This document shows positions 20,569 to 32,155 of a stretch of DNA of 64,000 nt, in pieces. Within the stretch, counting starts at the first letter, position 1; the number at the start of each line of letters is the position of its first letter. Source of the DNA: Cordilura impudica. Its lineage: Eukaryota > Arthropoda > Insecta > Diptera > Scathophagidae. A program made the translations under genes and the position numbers. The DNA lies in NCBI GenBank assembly GCA_963682025.1, contig OY821519.1, forward strand, positions 5,400,668 through 5,464,667, in the 5' to 3' direction. The notes under the pieces are model-generated. The model saw only the letters and a program-made list of their open reading frames with translations, was not told where the DNA came from and searched no databases.

Positions 20569-21877
20569 GGTAACACGCTCATTGGTCCGATCGCGCCCCT
20601 TTTTTGTCCGACTATTAACATTATAAACTTATGAACTTACACGTATTCACAGAGCATTTGGAAGTACAGTACTCCAGTTCATTAAATATTTACCTTTTGT
20701 GGGTGGTACAGTATAACCCCACATCTAATTACATTTCATGCTTATTTACCTCGAGTTCTAAATCCACATTATTTTGGCTCACTTTTTGATGCAAAACCAT
20801 GCGGCTAATTGACTTTCGCTTAATTATCTAATTCAGGTAATTACCTCAAATATTTTATACAGCAATTAAAATTTCCATTAAATTTCCTTGGTTTAAGTAC
20901 CTTAAGTACTTATTGGCTCACGATATGGTTTAACCAGATGCGCCTGAATAATGCTTTCATTTCTAAAAAAAAATTGATAATGAATAAAGCAATGGAGTTT
21001 GCTATAAAAGTAATTCAGATTCTGAAGAGGTTGGTTTTGGAGGAGGCAGAGGAGAGAAAATATAAAATACACAAAGATACATGGAAAAAGTAATGAAAAT
21101 TATCATGAATGTGCCCGAAATTTTCTGGAAAGTAGCAATTGTTCTTCAATTCGTCAGAGAGTGAGAGTGGCTTTTTTATAAAGTTGTGCCATTAGGTCGA
21201 AAAGGCGACTCAGTCAAAGACAATAAATCTCAGAAACAACGTCAACATTATTATTTGCAATTTATATCTTTATGTTTAAGCTATTTTAATAACCTTGTTT
21301 TACATATGTTCAGATAATTGCCTTTTTGATGTATTTAAAAGTATTCGTCTAATTGCCACTTCTGAGGTAAATAAACGTGTTCATTTAAATGCTTTCCATG
21401 CATAATTATGCAAAAATCTTGTAAGTTTTGACGCAGTAATTAACCGAAGATTACTGTACTACGCCCACTGATCTGAACCCGCCCATTTTTATTCCTACTA
21501 CCCGTAATTATATCTTATGAAATCACACAAAGTTCCATGTTTTTCTCTATTAAAGTAATCCACATATATGACATTAAATATTTACTGTGTATGGTGGGTG
21601 CCACGTCCATTGATCCGATTCGATTCATTTTTTTCGGACTCTTCAGGTTAGTTTAATATATACATGTGCATAGTGTCAGAGCTCTTGCTGTCGCAGTACT
21701 CCAGATATTATATTGTTATGAAAGTTAACTTTATATGGGCGGTGCCACGCCCACTCGAAAAATCCAAAAAATTAAGCCTGTTTTTCCTTCCGGGTAGGCA
21801 GACGATCGGTCCAGCGGTGTAGCCTCCCGTAAAACACAAACAAATAAACAAATATATAAAACTCCATTATCATATAT

Positions 21878-22609
21878 CTGTGGTTTTGTAGAATAACCGC
21901 GTATGTCATAAAATCAAAATGTTCAGGAGAGCCAAAAAACTTTATATTTGAAATTATGGGCTCGATATAAAGTTTTTAGGACTTTTTATTTAACAGTCTT
22001 GTAGATATGGGCAGTAAATACTTTATAAAAAATTTTGAGTCAAAAATCTTCAGAAGAATAGATACTAGAGAAGGACGAAAAAACAATACGTAAATTACAC
22101 TTAAAGTGTGTGCAGATAAAACAACTTATGTCGACAAACGTCGTTTTCTTTGAAAAAGAAAACTACCGGTGCAACTACACATTTAGACATAAGTTGTTGT
22201 TGCTTGAAAAATTGATTTTTTAGGGTGAGAATATAACAACGTATCAATAATAATAGCGACAACAAATAACAGAAATAAATACAACAGTTTTTATAAGTGG
22301 TTATAAACTGAAAAATAATCCAAAATTATTTTGCATTCTTTCATTAAAACAACGTATATCGCTATGTGTCGTTTTTTGAGAAAATAATTTGTCAGCGATC
22401 AAACGTAGGTTGACATACGCCGTTAGTGCTGCAAATTAATTTAATAAACATTTAAGTTACGTCGTTATTTAAAAAAAAACTCAAAATTGGTCAATATTTA
22501 AAAAAAAAGAATATTAAACAAATGTAAGAGTGTTAAAAATTATTATATTTGGCATCTTTAACTCAAAACTGAAAAAACGGACATACGCGGTTATTCCAGA
22601 AAACCACAG
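21878..22609. mobile_element. M-family TIR element, copy M1 (non-autonomous)
   Basis: 732 bp with ~30-base terminal inverted repeats: left CTGTGGTTTTGTAGAATAAC, right the complement of CTGTGGTTTTCTGGAATAAC. It has internal inverted blocks (GTCGACAAACGTCG, ACCTACGTTTGATCGCTGAC). It matches 51798-52550 and the two outer arms of 34809-38672. It encodes nothing. The flanks are ATATAT on both sides, which may be a duplication but is ambiguous in this sequence. Confidence 0.8.
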
Positions 22610-22616
22610 ATATATA

Positions 22617-22795
22617 CGATTTTTCCAAATAAAAAACATGTGAGTCCGATCGCAGGGGAGATGTCTAAACATCTAATAATTAAAGATTTTTTATAGCACT
22701 TTCTTAAAAATCAACAGAAAGCATATTACTTATAGCAATCAACTGTAGGGGCTCTGTTAATATAAAATATTTATTATTATTTATTATTTTAACCG
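22617..22795 (-). repeat. R3 dispersed repeat, copy 2 (empty MITE site)
   Basis: This is the inverted counterpart of 1966-2265. It has no 126-bp MITE, and the target TAG occurs once (CATCTAATAATT on the plus strand near 22668). Confidence 0.75.
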
Positions 22796-22850
22796 GTTAA
22801 TTTTTAATTTTTAATGTTTCATTTTTTATTTTTAATTTTTCGTTTTTAAT
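22796..22850. repeat. T-rich minisatellite, left part
   Basis: TTTTTAATTTTTCATTTTTTATT words, the complement of the A-rich array at 1351-1965. HINE copy 5 splits it from its continuation at 23630. Confidence 0.75.
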
Positions 22851-23629
22851 TTTTATACCCTATACCACTATGTGGTTTGGGTATAATGACTTTGTGCCGC
22901 CGTTTCTAACAACCAAAAATATTTGACCTAGACCCATCTTTAATTATACCGATCGAATCAGAATCACTTTCTGAGTTGATTTAACAATGTCCGTCCGTCC
23001 GTCCGTCTGTGTGTCCATGTAAACCTTGCATTCAAAGTGCAGGTCGCAAATATGAATATATTTTGATAAAGTTTGGTATATAAGCTTTTATCGGCCATGG
23101 GATGAGCGCTGTTGAAATTGGTGAGAATCGGTCCATGTTCAGACCTAGCCCCCATACAAATAACCCCTATGTAATCGACAGAAATTGCCATAAGATCCAA
23201 ATTGTCATATGATCTTACTCAAATTGGGTTTGTATGCGTTCATTACATCCATTAATGAGTAGTTCAAAAATGATCCATTTGGTCCCATATAGAGCTGCTT
23301 CGCGATCTTCACTTAAATCTATCAAAAAACAAAAATATTGCACTGATTCTTCTCAAATTTTGTTTGTATATATTTTTGCAAAATACAAGAGACTTTACCA
23401 AACATGATCAGGATCGGTCCATTTTTGGACATAGTCCCCATATGGATATAGCATCCGATATAAACTTTTTCATATCTGCAACCAGAAAAATTAATAATAA
23501 TCCCACTCAAATTTGGTTTTTGCTTATTTTCTATGTCCAGTTAGTTGGGCCTAAGAGATAGAGTTTCTAAACGCATGGTATAGGGTATCGTATAGTCGGT
23601 CTAGACCGACTATAATTTTCGTACTTGTT
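22851..23629 (-). mobile_element. CAAG-HINE copy 5
   Basis: This is a complete minus-strand copy with 4 GTCC units. Its 5' end (ACAAGTACG variant) is at 23629. It is inserted in the T-rich minisatellite. Confidence 0.85.
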
Positions 23630-24250
23630 CATTTTTATTTTTTTTTTTTATTTTTAATTTTTTCTTTTTCATTTTTTATTTTAATTTTTCATTTTTTAAT
23701 GCTAATTTTTCTTGTTTTTATTTTTCATTTTTAGTTTTTTATTTTTCATTTTTCATTTTTAATTTTTTTCTTCATTTTTCATTTCCCATTTATATTTTTC
23801 TTTTTTCATTTTTAATTTTAGCTTTTCATTTCATAATTTTCATGTTTCATTTCTTATTTTTTTTTAATTTTTTAGCTTTAATTTTTTATTATTAATTTTT
23901 ATTTTTTATTTTTCATTTTTCATTTTTTTTTTAATTTTTTATTTTTCATTTTTTATTTTTAATTTTTTAATTTTATTTTTTTTATTCTTCATTTTTATTC
24001 TTAATTTTGTACTTTTCATTTTTATTTTTTTAAAATTTTTCATTTTTCGTTTTTCATTTTTTATTTTTAATTTTTTAATTTTCATTTTTTATTTTTCATG
24101 TTTCATTTTTCATTTTTTATTTTTAATTTTTTATTTTTCATTTTTCATTTTTTATTTTTCATTTTTAATTTCTTATTTTTAATTTTTCATTTTTTATTTT
24201 TAATTTTTTTTCATTATTTTTTCATTTTTTATTTTTCATTTTTAATTTCA
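23630..24250. repeat. T-rich minisatellite, right part
   Basis: An imperfect ATTTTTCATTTTTTATTTTTA array. The 89-codon frame at 24098-24367 is mostly Phe/Ile/Leu from this repeat and is not a gene. Confidence 0.85.
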
Positions 24251-25555
24251 AACAGGTTATCACAATATCATAATTTTTTCACCAATACAATCACATTTTG
24301 TCTTACGACTCACATGTTACGCTTACATGTTACGCTGTTTTTCAAATTTACCCCGCTGTGCGTATAGATGTTTACACATCAAAAACCTGATAATGATAAT
24401 TATTGCATTCATAATTAGTTAAAATTTTATGGAACACTGATTCACATATTACCAAATGTGCTATCATTTATGAACGCACTGTTGCAGTTGGTTATAATAT
24501 TGGGTTTAGAACCCCACTTTAATAACTTTCATGATTAACTATTTAAGAGCAGTGCTTAAATTTTGCTCCTTTTAATCCAATAATTTCCACCTGTCTGATA
24601 TGCACCATTTAATTTACTTTGTTAAATTTTACCTTTAGTGTCAAATTCAGGCTCATGCACCGTAAACGTATACACAGTGTATACTGTACAGTTACAAGTA
24701 CGTCTAATATTACATAAAAGGCTTGCACTTGTTGTTAATAATTAAACTACTTGTGTTCTTTTTAATGTGTTTCTTCGTCATCTTCATACAAAGTTTGTTG
24801 CTGAGACGAAACCCCTTCAATGTCTGGCTGTCTGTGTGCAGTTCTACTATACATACTCAAATGTGTAATGGTGTATGCAGGCACATACACACACGAATAT
24901 AAAATCAAGTGTGTCTCATTAATTCTAGATGTGTTAAAAGAGCATGTTTTAATTGAATTTCAAAGATAGAATATTTAAATATATTCGAAGCATAAAATCA
25001 AATAAATTTATATACAAACATATATGCATTTACATAATTGAATAAAAATACAAAAGACTTTCATAAATTGTATTTAAAAGCTTTTGGTATTTGCTTGCCA
25101 TATTATTGAAAGTGAATATTATTAGAAAGAATTTCGCTTCATTTGAAAATGATTGAAACGCAATATGACTGAAATTAATTTAACTCATTATGAAAATTAT
25201 GAAAAATAATACGTTTGTGAATAAGTTAAAAGCTGTTCTACTAAGTGGGTTATACCAAATTAAGTGAGCTTCGAGAAAAACTCTTAGCTTCAAAAATGAT
25301 ATGGCTTTTAAATATCATAAAATAATGGTAATGATTTATTGCCAAGATACTTGTTTAATGATTTTAGATATTATATGGTAATAAGGTTCAGAGTTAAATT
25401 CATTTTATATAACTTTAAATTGACCACCTTATCAAACATTATATTACGTTCCTATTTATTAATTCATAAATGGTGAATTATATTTTTAAAAGCGAAAAAA
25501 AAAGTAATAAATAGAAAGAAAAGTTAATTTTTATTATAAAGTTTAAATTTTGCAA
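24251..25555. other. AT-rich DNA, no gene recognised
   Basis: No shared repeat, reading frame over 90 codons, or structured RNA was seen. Confidence 0.5.
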
Positions 25556-26243
25556 TTAATATATACCATGCGTTTAAAATTTTTGTTTTAAAAATTTTAA
25601 AAATTTTGTTTGTTTGCAGTTCTGAAAAGGTCATATCCGATGCTATATTTATCTGGGGATTAGGTCAAAAAATGAATCGATACTGACCGTATTCGGTAGA
25701 GTAGTCTATTTTTTGCAAAAATATATACGAACTAAATTTGAGAAAAATCTGAGCAATATTTTTGTTTTTGATAGGTTTAAGTGAAGATCGCGAAGTAGCT
25801 TTATAATTGGGCTATGGCTAATAATTGTCCTATATGGATTATTTTCGGACTATTTACTGGTTAATGGATGTAATTAGAACATACAAACAAAATTTGATAG
25901 TATGGTAAGTTGGGTCTTATGGCAATTGACGTCGATTCCATAGCCATTATTTTATAGGCCCAAGTTCCGCACCAGTCATGCACCGATTTTCAGCAATATC
26001 AACGGCGCACGTCCTATGACCGATACAAGGTCATATACCAAATTTCATCAAAATATATCCATATTCGCACCTGCAGCATGATTACAAGGTTTACATGGAC
26101 ACACAAAGGGGCATATGGATGGATAAAAATGCTAAATCGTCTCAGAAAGTAATTCTGAATCGATTGGTTTAATAGAAGGTGGGTCTAGGTAAAATATTTT
26201 TGGTAGTTATAAACAGCACCACAACCTCATTATATATTTTTTG
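25556..26243 (+). mobile_element. Old, diverged CAAG-HINE copy 6
   Basis: It retains ATATACCATGCGTTTA, TCATATCCGATGCTATATTT, GACCGAT-type blocks, the ACATGGACACACA boundary and the AACAGCACCACAA end. It has lost the left palindrome, the GGAC array and the right hairpin. Divergence is much higher than in the other copies, so the family has been active over a long time. Confidence 0.75.
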
Positions 26244-26865
26244 ACCGCCTCTACACGCTGATTGTTATTAGCCTTTGTGGTCACCACGCTTTGACATATT
26301 GAATTCTAGACAGATACTGTAATATGTTACAATTATAGGAAAAACCTTTGTTGCAACTGCCCAGCACATAACATGCAGGGTAGTCATAATGATGTTCAAT
26401 TTAATTAAAAATATTATTTCCACATAATAAAATGGTATATTAATGATATTTGTTTCGGTGGTGTGTTACCTATCAATGATGACCATAATTTTAATATCCT
26501 CATCGTTTTGTTGTAATGTAATGTGTCATGATTTTGTGTGAATACCCGAATTTATATTTGTATGTTCAAACATGTCACTGTATCTCACCCAATTCAATTT
26601 AATTTAACTTAATTTGTGTGATGTCAGTTAATTATTTTAAAATGCGCTGATTGGATGTCAGTCAGTGATTTAAATTAAACAGATATTTAGGTATACTATG
26701 TTGTCATTTAAGTTGATTTAGTTTAAATTTAAAAAAGGTCGCTGCCCAATATGTATGCATATTAGATTGTTCTTAAAATTTAAAATATATTCTTAGAGTC
26801 TCGAAGGGGTTTGCTTTTGGTCTTTTCTATCCTAAGGATTTTCATAAAAAATTTTAAACCAATTA
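26244..26865. other. AT-rich DNA, no gene recognised
   Basis: Nothing recognised. A Tc1-like fossil starts at a TA near 26864. Confidence 0.45.
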
Positions 26866-26931
26866 CAGCGAAAAGTCGAGGCTCAAATTATTTTTCACTT
26901 TTTTAATTTTTTTTTTCATGGTATTTATTAA

Positions 26932-27593
26932 GGGCGGTAAGGTTCTAAAAGTTAAAATAAGTCGTATTTTCATAATCCTTTTTTGAAGATACGAATAATG
27001 GTGGATTAATTTTTTCCTATACACGTTATAGCAAAACAGAATCTTTGAAAAAATTTTCAATTAAAAATTTTAATAAATAAGTCCGTGACAGCAAATCTTC
27101 GCAGGCATTGATGTTTTGCGGTGAACATCATAACTCGTTACCGGATCATGTGTTTAAAAGGCGACATATTTCCTGAGGTAGTGGCGAAGAGTTTTTTAAT
27201 ATTTTAGCAGCATTTTGAAGTGAAAAACACGATTTTTGCAATAAAATTTCAGGAATTTTTTGCTAAAAAATGGGGAAAACAATGAAAAAACTCTTCGTTT
27301 TTACCTGATGATTTATGTGTAGATATAGTGTGTAAAAGTTGAAAAGAATCGGTTAAGTAGATTTTGAGTTATGATGTTCAGGGACTTTGAACATTTATTT
27401 GCGAGAAAATCTATTTATAATTTTTTTAAAACTGATTTATATGCGATGCACCGTATGAGGCTAGTCACTGGAAACGTAATATCTTCCTAAGTTTTGTTCC
27501 AATTTACTTGAAATTTTGATACAATACTCTCGACATGTTGTACATTTATAAAGATAAATACGAAAAAAAGGTTTTAAAACCTTAGCCCCCCCC
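26932..27593. mobile_element. 662-bp TTAA-type MITE
   Basis: The left end GGGCGGTAAGGTTCTAAAA follows TTAA. The right end (complement GGGGGGGGCTAAGGTTTTAA) is followed by TTCA, a probable mutated TTAA. The uninterrupted sequence can be seen in fossil B, where CATGGTATTTAT runs straight into AACAAATTAAAAGC. It could be piggyBac- or Kolobok-like. It is non-coding. Confidence 0.6.
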
Positions 27594-27621
27594 TTCAAAA
27601 ATTAAAAACTATTTACATAAA

Positions 27622-28050
27622 TCAAAATATCAGTCCTTTAAAAATAAAAAAACAATAAAAAAAATCATAACTTAAGTATCTAACAAATTTACAATTGCCT
27701 AATTTGGGGCATTGCCTCACTTTTGCACCAAGGTTCTGTTTATCTAAATCTAATAGTTTATCCAACATCTCTTTGCTTTTTTCAACTAAGCCATTCAATT
27801 TGGAATGGATTTGTACAGACTTGATACATAAACCACAGCCATTTGTTTCCATTCAGCCAGTACCCTCTCCCACAACTCATTAATGCTCATCGAGACCTCT
27901 TCGTACTCTGCCAGCCGACGTTTTAAATAAGCCCACATATTTTCGATCGGGTTGAGATCAGGGACAAACCACTTGTGAACTAAGCCATTTCTTGACGATT
28001 TTCGCTGAATGTTGGGGTCATTGTCAGATGTTGAAAGATGACATTTTCAG
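27622..28050 (-). pseudogene. Tc1-like transposase C-terminal fragment
   Basis: On the minus strand the sequence reads NDPN...FVPDLNPIENMWAYLKRRL, the DD34E-type Tc1 block that precedes the last catalytic Glu, then INELWERVLAEW and a C-terminal tail (LVEKSKEML) in a shifted frame to 27622. The usual WP.QSPDLNP is partly changed. It lacks the rest of the protein in this orientation. Confidence 0.65.
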
Positions 28051-28264
28051 GTCTATCTGAAATTTGGGCGATTGCTAAAGGCAAATTCTCTTGCAATATG
28101 CGAATATGATTTTCCTTTCTCATTATGCCATCTATCCGTATAAGTATGCCCACTCCATTTGGTGTTAAATATTACCAAACCAAAAGAGAATCTCCTCCGT
28201 GCTTTATACTTTGCGATACATGGGCTGGGTTTGGTATGGTCAATGGCTTGTTCCAATACCAAAC

Positions 28265-28440
28265 TTTTCCATCTGATTGGAGTCCACTAGTAAAACTAAA
28301 TGGAATAATGAATAAAAAATATTATCTCAACAAACTCCAGATAAATATGCCTGATTTCTTTAATGAATTCGCTTATCCTATAAATGAAATCATTTTCCAA
28401 CAAGACGAAAACCCCAAACGTCTAATAGAAGAAAGATAAA
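28265..28440 (+). pseudogene. Tc1-like transposase middle fragment
   Basis: It reads SPLVKLNGIMNKKYYLNKL, then IFQQDENPKR, equivalent to the Tc1 segment around the second catalytic Asp (QQDNDPKH). It lies on the opposite strand from the C-terminal fragment, so one of the two was inverted. Confidence 0.6.
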
Positions 28441-28658
28441 CTCTAATTAATTTTCATAAAATTATATATTACCAACTTTACTCGCAACTGTATTTTCGTT
28501 TTTTCTTTAATTTTTGTATGGATTATTTCAACTTTTTTCTGAACTTTATTGTTCAGTAATAAAAGTCCACAAATTTTTAGTAAAATGGTCTCATTCGACT
28601 ATAAGATATAAGTCATATAATATAAGGTATAAAGTATATCATTCATTATTCGCATTAC

Positions 28659-29280
28659 AACAAGTAAGAAAATTATAGTCGGTCTAGAACGAATATACGA
28701 TAGCCTACACTATAAGTTTACAGACCTTATATCATAGGTCCAACTAATTGGATATAAAAAAATAAGCATAAACCAAATTTGAGTGGCATTGTTTTTTCTT
28801 CCCCTTCCTATATGGAAAAGTTCATATCGGATGTTAAATTTATATGGGGACTAGGTCGAAAAATGTACCGATTCTGACCATATTTGGCAAGTTCACATGT
28901 ACATGTACAAGAAAAATCTGTGCAATATTTTTGTTTTTGGATAGATTTAAGTTAAGATTGGGAATCAGAGTCATATGACTCTGATAACTGGATGTAGTGA
29001 ACATACACAAAACTATTTGGAACCATTTTCAACAATTTCAACAGTGTTTATGCTATGGCCGACAGAAGCTTATACACTAAATTTCATAAAAATACATTCA
29101 TATTTGTTTGATTACAAAGTTTAAATGAACACACGGATTGACTTACGGACATCGCTAAATGAAGCTAGAAAGCTATTCTGACTCGATCGGTTTAATAAAA
29201 TAGTTCCAAATAGTTTTGGAAATTATTAACAGCAGCACAAAGTCATTCTACCCTGACCACATAGTAGTATAGGGTATATA
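28659..29280 (+). mobile_element. Old, shortened CAAG-HINE copy 7
   Basis: The left end AACAAGTAAGAAAATTATAG is kept. The palindrome is damaged, several internal stretches are deleted and the GGAC array is lost. The end retains CAGCAGCACAAAGTCATT and ATAGTAGTATAGGGTATA. Confidence 0.75.
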
Positions 29281-29914
29281 CAGTTTGGTGCAAAAGTGAG
29301 GCAATATTTGAAACAAAAAAATCAACTATATTTTTTCATGGTATTTATCGAACAAATTAAAAGCTATTTACATAAATAAAAATAGCAATGCTTAAAAAAT
29401 TAAAACAATAAAAAAAATTAATTCATAACTTAATTATCTAACAAAATGCTTCATTCGTGCTTCATAGTTTGCTTCACCTGGTTCATTTGAACTCACTTAT
29501 TCGGCTGTTTACAACTGTATTCCTTACCATATGACAAGTTCTGGTCTTCTTTGCAGAATTCCCTTCATGATTTCACGTTATTTATTTACAAAGAGGGCAG
29601 GTTTGTTTAAGAGCTGAAACTAAGCCGATGATTGCCACTCGCTGACAGCCTTGTTTAATGCTGATTTCGGAGTTCCGTACCCATTCCAATTGCTTTACAT
29701 TTTGTTTTTCTATAGCTGAAAGTTCGGTCCAATGACAGATACCAACTTTTTCAGCGTTTTTTTATGAAGAGAATCCTTTTTCAGCCAGGGCTCTTACGCA
29801 GTCTTCGGCTCCAATTGATATTTTTCTAATATAATTTTTTTTCTTACCAATATTTTAATGCAATTACAAAAAACTTTAACTAAACAGACAAGCACTATTC
29901 ACTTTTATAATAAA
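29281..29914 (-). mobile_element. Tc1-like fossil B
   Basis: It starts at TA|CAGTTTGGTGCAAAAGTGAGG, a plausible Tc1-type end, followed by the same non-coding block as fossil A. From about 29830 down to 29450 on the minus strand there are broken HTH-like words (VRALAEKGFS..., AEKVGICH) as in Tc1 N-termini. R2 copy b begins at about 29915. Most of the transposase is missing. Confidence 0.5.
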
Positions 29915-31705
29915 CTAGCAGTGACCCGATGGCACCTCGCTAGACCCATCGTAACCGAAATAAATAAGCTGGGAATACATTTTTTAGAAAATCATTTTAT
30001 ATATTTTTGGCGATTTTGATTTTATCGATTTTTGTTTTTGCAATTTTTGATTTTGGCGATTATTGTTTTTCGCAATTTTCGGTTTTTGGCAATTTTTGAT
30101 TTTACCGATTTTTGATATTCGCGATTCTCGGTTTTGCGATTACCGACATTGACGATTTTTATTATTTTGTTAGGAATTTGCGATTTTGGCGATTTTTGAA
30201 TTTTTATCGATTTTTGGCTTTAGCGTTTTTTGTTTTGTGTTATCTTTGATTTTGGCGACTTTTTATTTTGGCGATTTTTGTTATTCGCAATTTTTGGTTT
30301 TGGCGGTTTTTGATTTGGCGACCTTTGTTTTTACGATTTTGTTATTCGTGATTTTCGGTTTCCACCAATTTTTATACCCTATACCACTATATGGTTTGGG
30401 TATAATGACTTTGTGCTGCTGTTTGTAACAACCAAAAATATTTGACCTAGACCCATCTTTAATTATACCGATCGAATCAGAATCACTTTCTGAGTTGATT
30501 TAACAATGTCCGTCCGTCCGTCCGTCTGTGTGTCCATGTTAACTTTGTAATCAAACTGCAGGTCGCAAATATGAATATATTTTGATAAAATTTGGTATAT
30601 AAGCTTTTATCGGCCATGGGATGAACGCTATTGAAATTGGTCCATGTTCAGACCTAGCCCCCTTACAAATTACCCATATGAAATCGACATAAATTGCCAT
30701 AAGATCCAAATTGTCATATAGATCTTACTCAAATTGGGTTTGTATACATTCATTACATCCATTAATGAGTAGTCCAAAAATGATCCCTTTGACCCCATAT
30801 AGAGCTGCTTCCCGATCTTCACTTATATCTATTAAAAAACAAAAATATTGCACTGATTCTTCTCAAATTTTGTTTGCATATATTTTTGCTAAATACAAGA
30901 GACTTTGCCAAACATGATCAGGATCGATCCATTTTTGGAACAAGTCCCTATATAGATATAGCATCCGATATGAACTTTTTCATATCTGCAGCCAAAAAAA
31001 ATAATAAAAATCCCACTCAAATTTGGTTTTTGCTTATTTTATATGTCCAGTTAGTTGGACCTAAGAGATAGGGTCTCTAAACGCATGGTATAGGGTATCG
31101 TATAGTCGGTCTAGACCGACTATAATTTTCTTACTTGTTGTTTTTAGCGAGTTTTTATTATTTGCGATTTTCGGTTTTGACGATTTTTTACTTTGATGAT
31201 TTTTTTGTGATTTTTGATTTTGCCGATTAATGTACTTATCAAAAGTTTTAAGACTGTTATTTTCATAGTACTTCATATTTTTTTGTATAGGAGGTGCCAC
31301 GCCCATTGGTCCGGTATCGCCCATTTTTTGTCCAACTACTCACATTAATATCTCATGTACTCACACAAAGACCCAAAACTTTATCTATTACTGTACTCCA
31401 GTTTTATGATATTAAATACTATATTTGTATGGGAGATGCCACGCCCACTGGTGCGATCCCGCCCTTTTTTATCGGATTACTAACATTAATAACTCATGCT
31501 TACCCTATGCCCCAAGAATATCTTGAAATTCAATGTTAAAAAATGACTTTATATGACAGGTACCACGCCCACTTGAAAACCCAAAAATATGTAGCCTATT
31601 TTTCCTTCCAGTTACCTACTGTAAAAATTTCAAGATGATCAGTCCATTGGTGTAGCCTCCTATAAATCACAAACAAACATACAAATCTCAATTTTTATAT
31701 AAGGT
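29915..31705 (+). repeat. R2 composite repeat, copy b (split by HINE)
   Basis: It begins ACTAGCAGTGACCCGATGGC, then has the GGAATACATTTTTTAGAAAA block, the GCGATTTTTG minisatellite (30001-30370, resumed 31140-31225), and two ~165- and ~120-bp units around GTGCCACGCCCATTGGTCCG (from 31270) and GATGCCACGCCCACTGG (from 31434). A tail follows with CTTCCAGTTACC, GATCAGTCCATTGG and CAAACAAACATACAAA. HINE copy 8 splits the minisatellite. Confidence 0.7.
30371..31139 (-). mobile_element. CAAG-HINE copy 8
   Basis: This is a complete minus-strand copy with 4 GTCC units and intact end palindrome. It is inserted in the R2 minisatellite. Confidence 0.85.
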
Positions 31706-32155
31706 AAAATTCAAGAAAAATATGGAGAAATTAAAAAAAAAAAACAAAGTACTGTAAAGGGAACAAACCGAAACGTGCAAAACTGGATAACTGGCAGTTT
31801 TGGTCTACTAATGTGATATGTAACATTAGAGAAAAAACAACTGTGCCATTTTTATTTATTTTTTCAATTATAATATTAATTTAAAAAATTAAAATTGTGT
31901 TTTATGCCGTTTATGTTTATTGTGTAAAACTTTTTGTTTTTGGAAAACAAAAAACTTATGTGAAAATTGACAAAAGAATATTTATTAAATAAAATTCATC
32001 CCTGAAGATGCTGGAAAATACCCAGCGACGCGTCGGAGTTTGAAAATGAAATAGTGTTTTATTTAATTTTTTTTTTGAAATAGTGACCTTGAAAGCCCAT
32101 TTAGAAAAATTCTAAAACACATAATAAATTTAAAAAGGTCGAACTATTAAGAAGG
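31706..32155 (+). repeat. Penelope-like terminal repeat with hammerhead-like motif
   Basis: From about 31850 this is inverted relative to 33641-34010. Around 31999-32036 it reads CCTGAAGATGCTGG, AAAATAC, CCAGCGACGCGTCGG. CTGAAGA plus a GCTGG/CCAGC stem and GCGTCGG is the form of the hammerhead ribozyme in Penelope-like elements, but the usual GAAAC is reduced here to GAC. It is probably an inactive remnant of a Penelope pseudo-LTR. Confidence 0.5.

Larger units (their letters stand above)
19251..21870 (+). repeat. R2 composite repeat, copy a
   Basis: It shares its order with 29915-31705: GGAATACATTTTCTAGAAAA, a GCGATTTTTGATTT minisatellite, then units of about 140-165 bp containing 'TGCCACGCCCAYTGGTCCG' and 'ATTAAATATTTACTTT', and a tail with CTTCCGGGTA and GGTGTAGCCTCC. 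Here about four units are visible, near 20195, 20575, 21441 and 21598. The units are interrupted by a MITE at 20334-20568 and by about 740 bp of unassigned DNA (20711-21450), whose edges share inverted TACAGTA. The class of R2 is unknown; no protein was seen. Confidence 0.7.
26866..28440. mobile_element. Rearranged Tc1-like fossil A
   Basis: The left part (CAGCGAAAAGTCGAGGC, then TTTTTCATGGTATTTAT, ATTAAAAACTATTTACATAAAT and AACTTAAGTATCTAACA) aligns with the left part of 29281-29480. Two pieces of Tc1-type transposase lie here in opposite orientations (27622-28050 minus, 28265-28440 plus). At 27711-27731 the string ATTGCCTCACTTTTGCACCA is the complement of the end of fossil B. Such a mixture implies inversion or nested insertion. 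A further TIR element lies at 26932-27593. Confidence 0.55.

Noticed and set aside
24098..24367. Phe/Ile/Leu-rich frame resembling a membrane protein
   Set aside because: It is translation of the T-rich minisatellite; no start context, no conservation, and the same composition appears in all frames.
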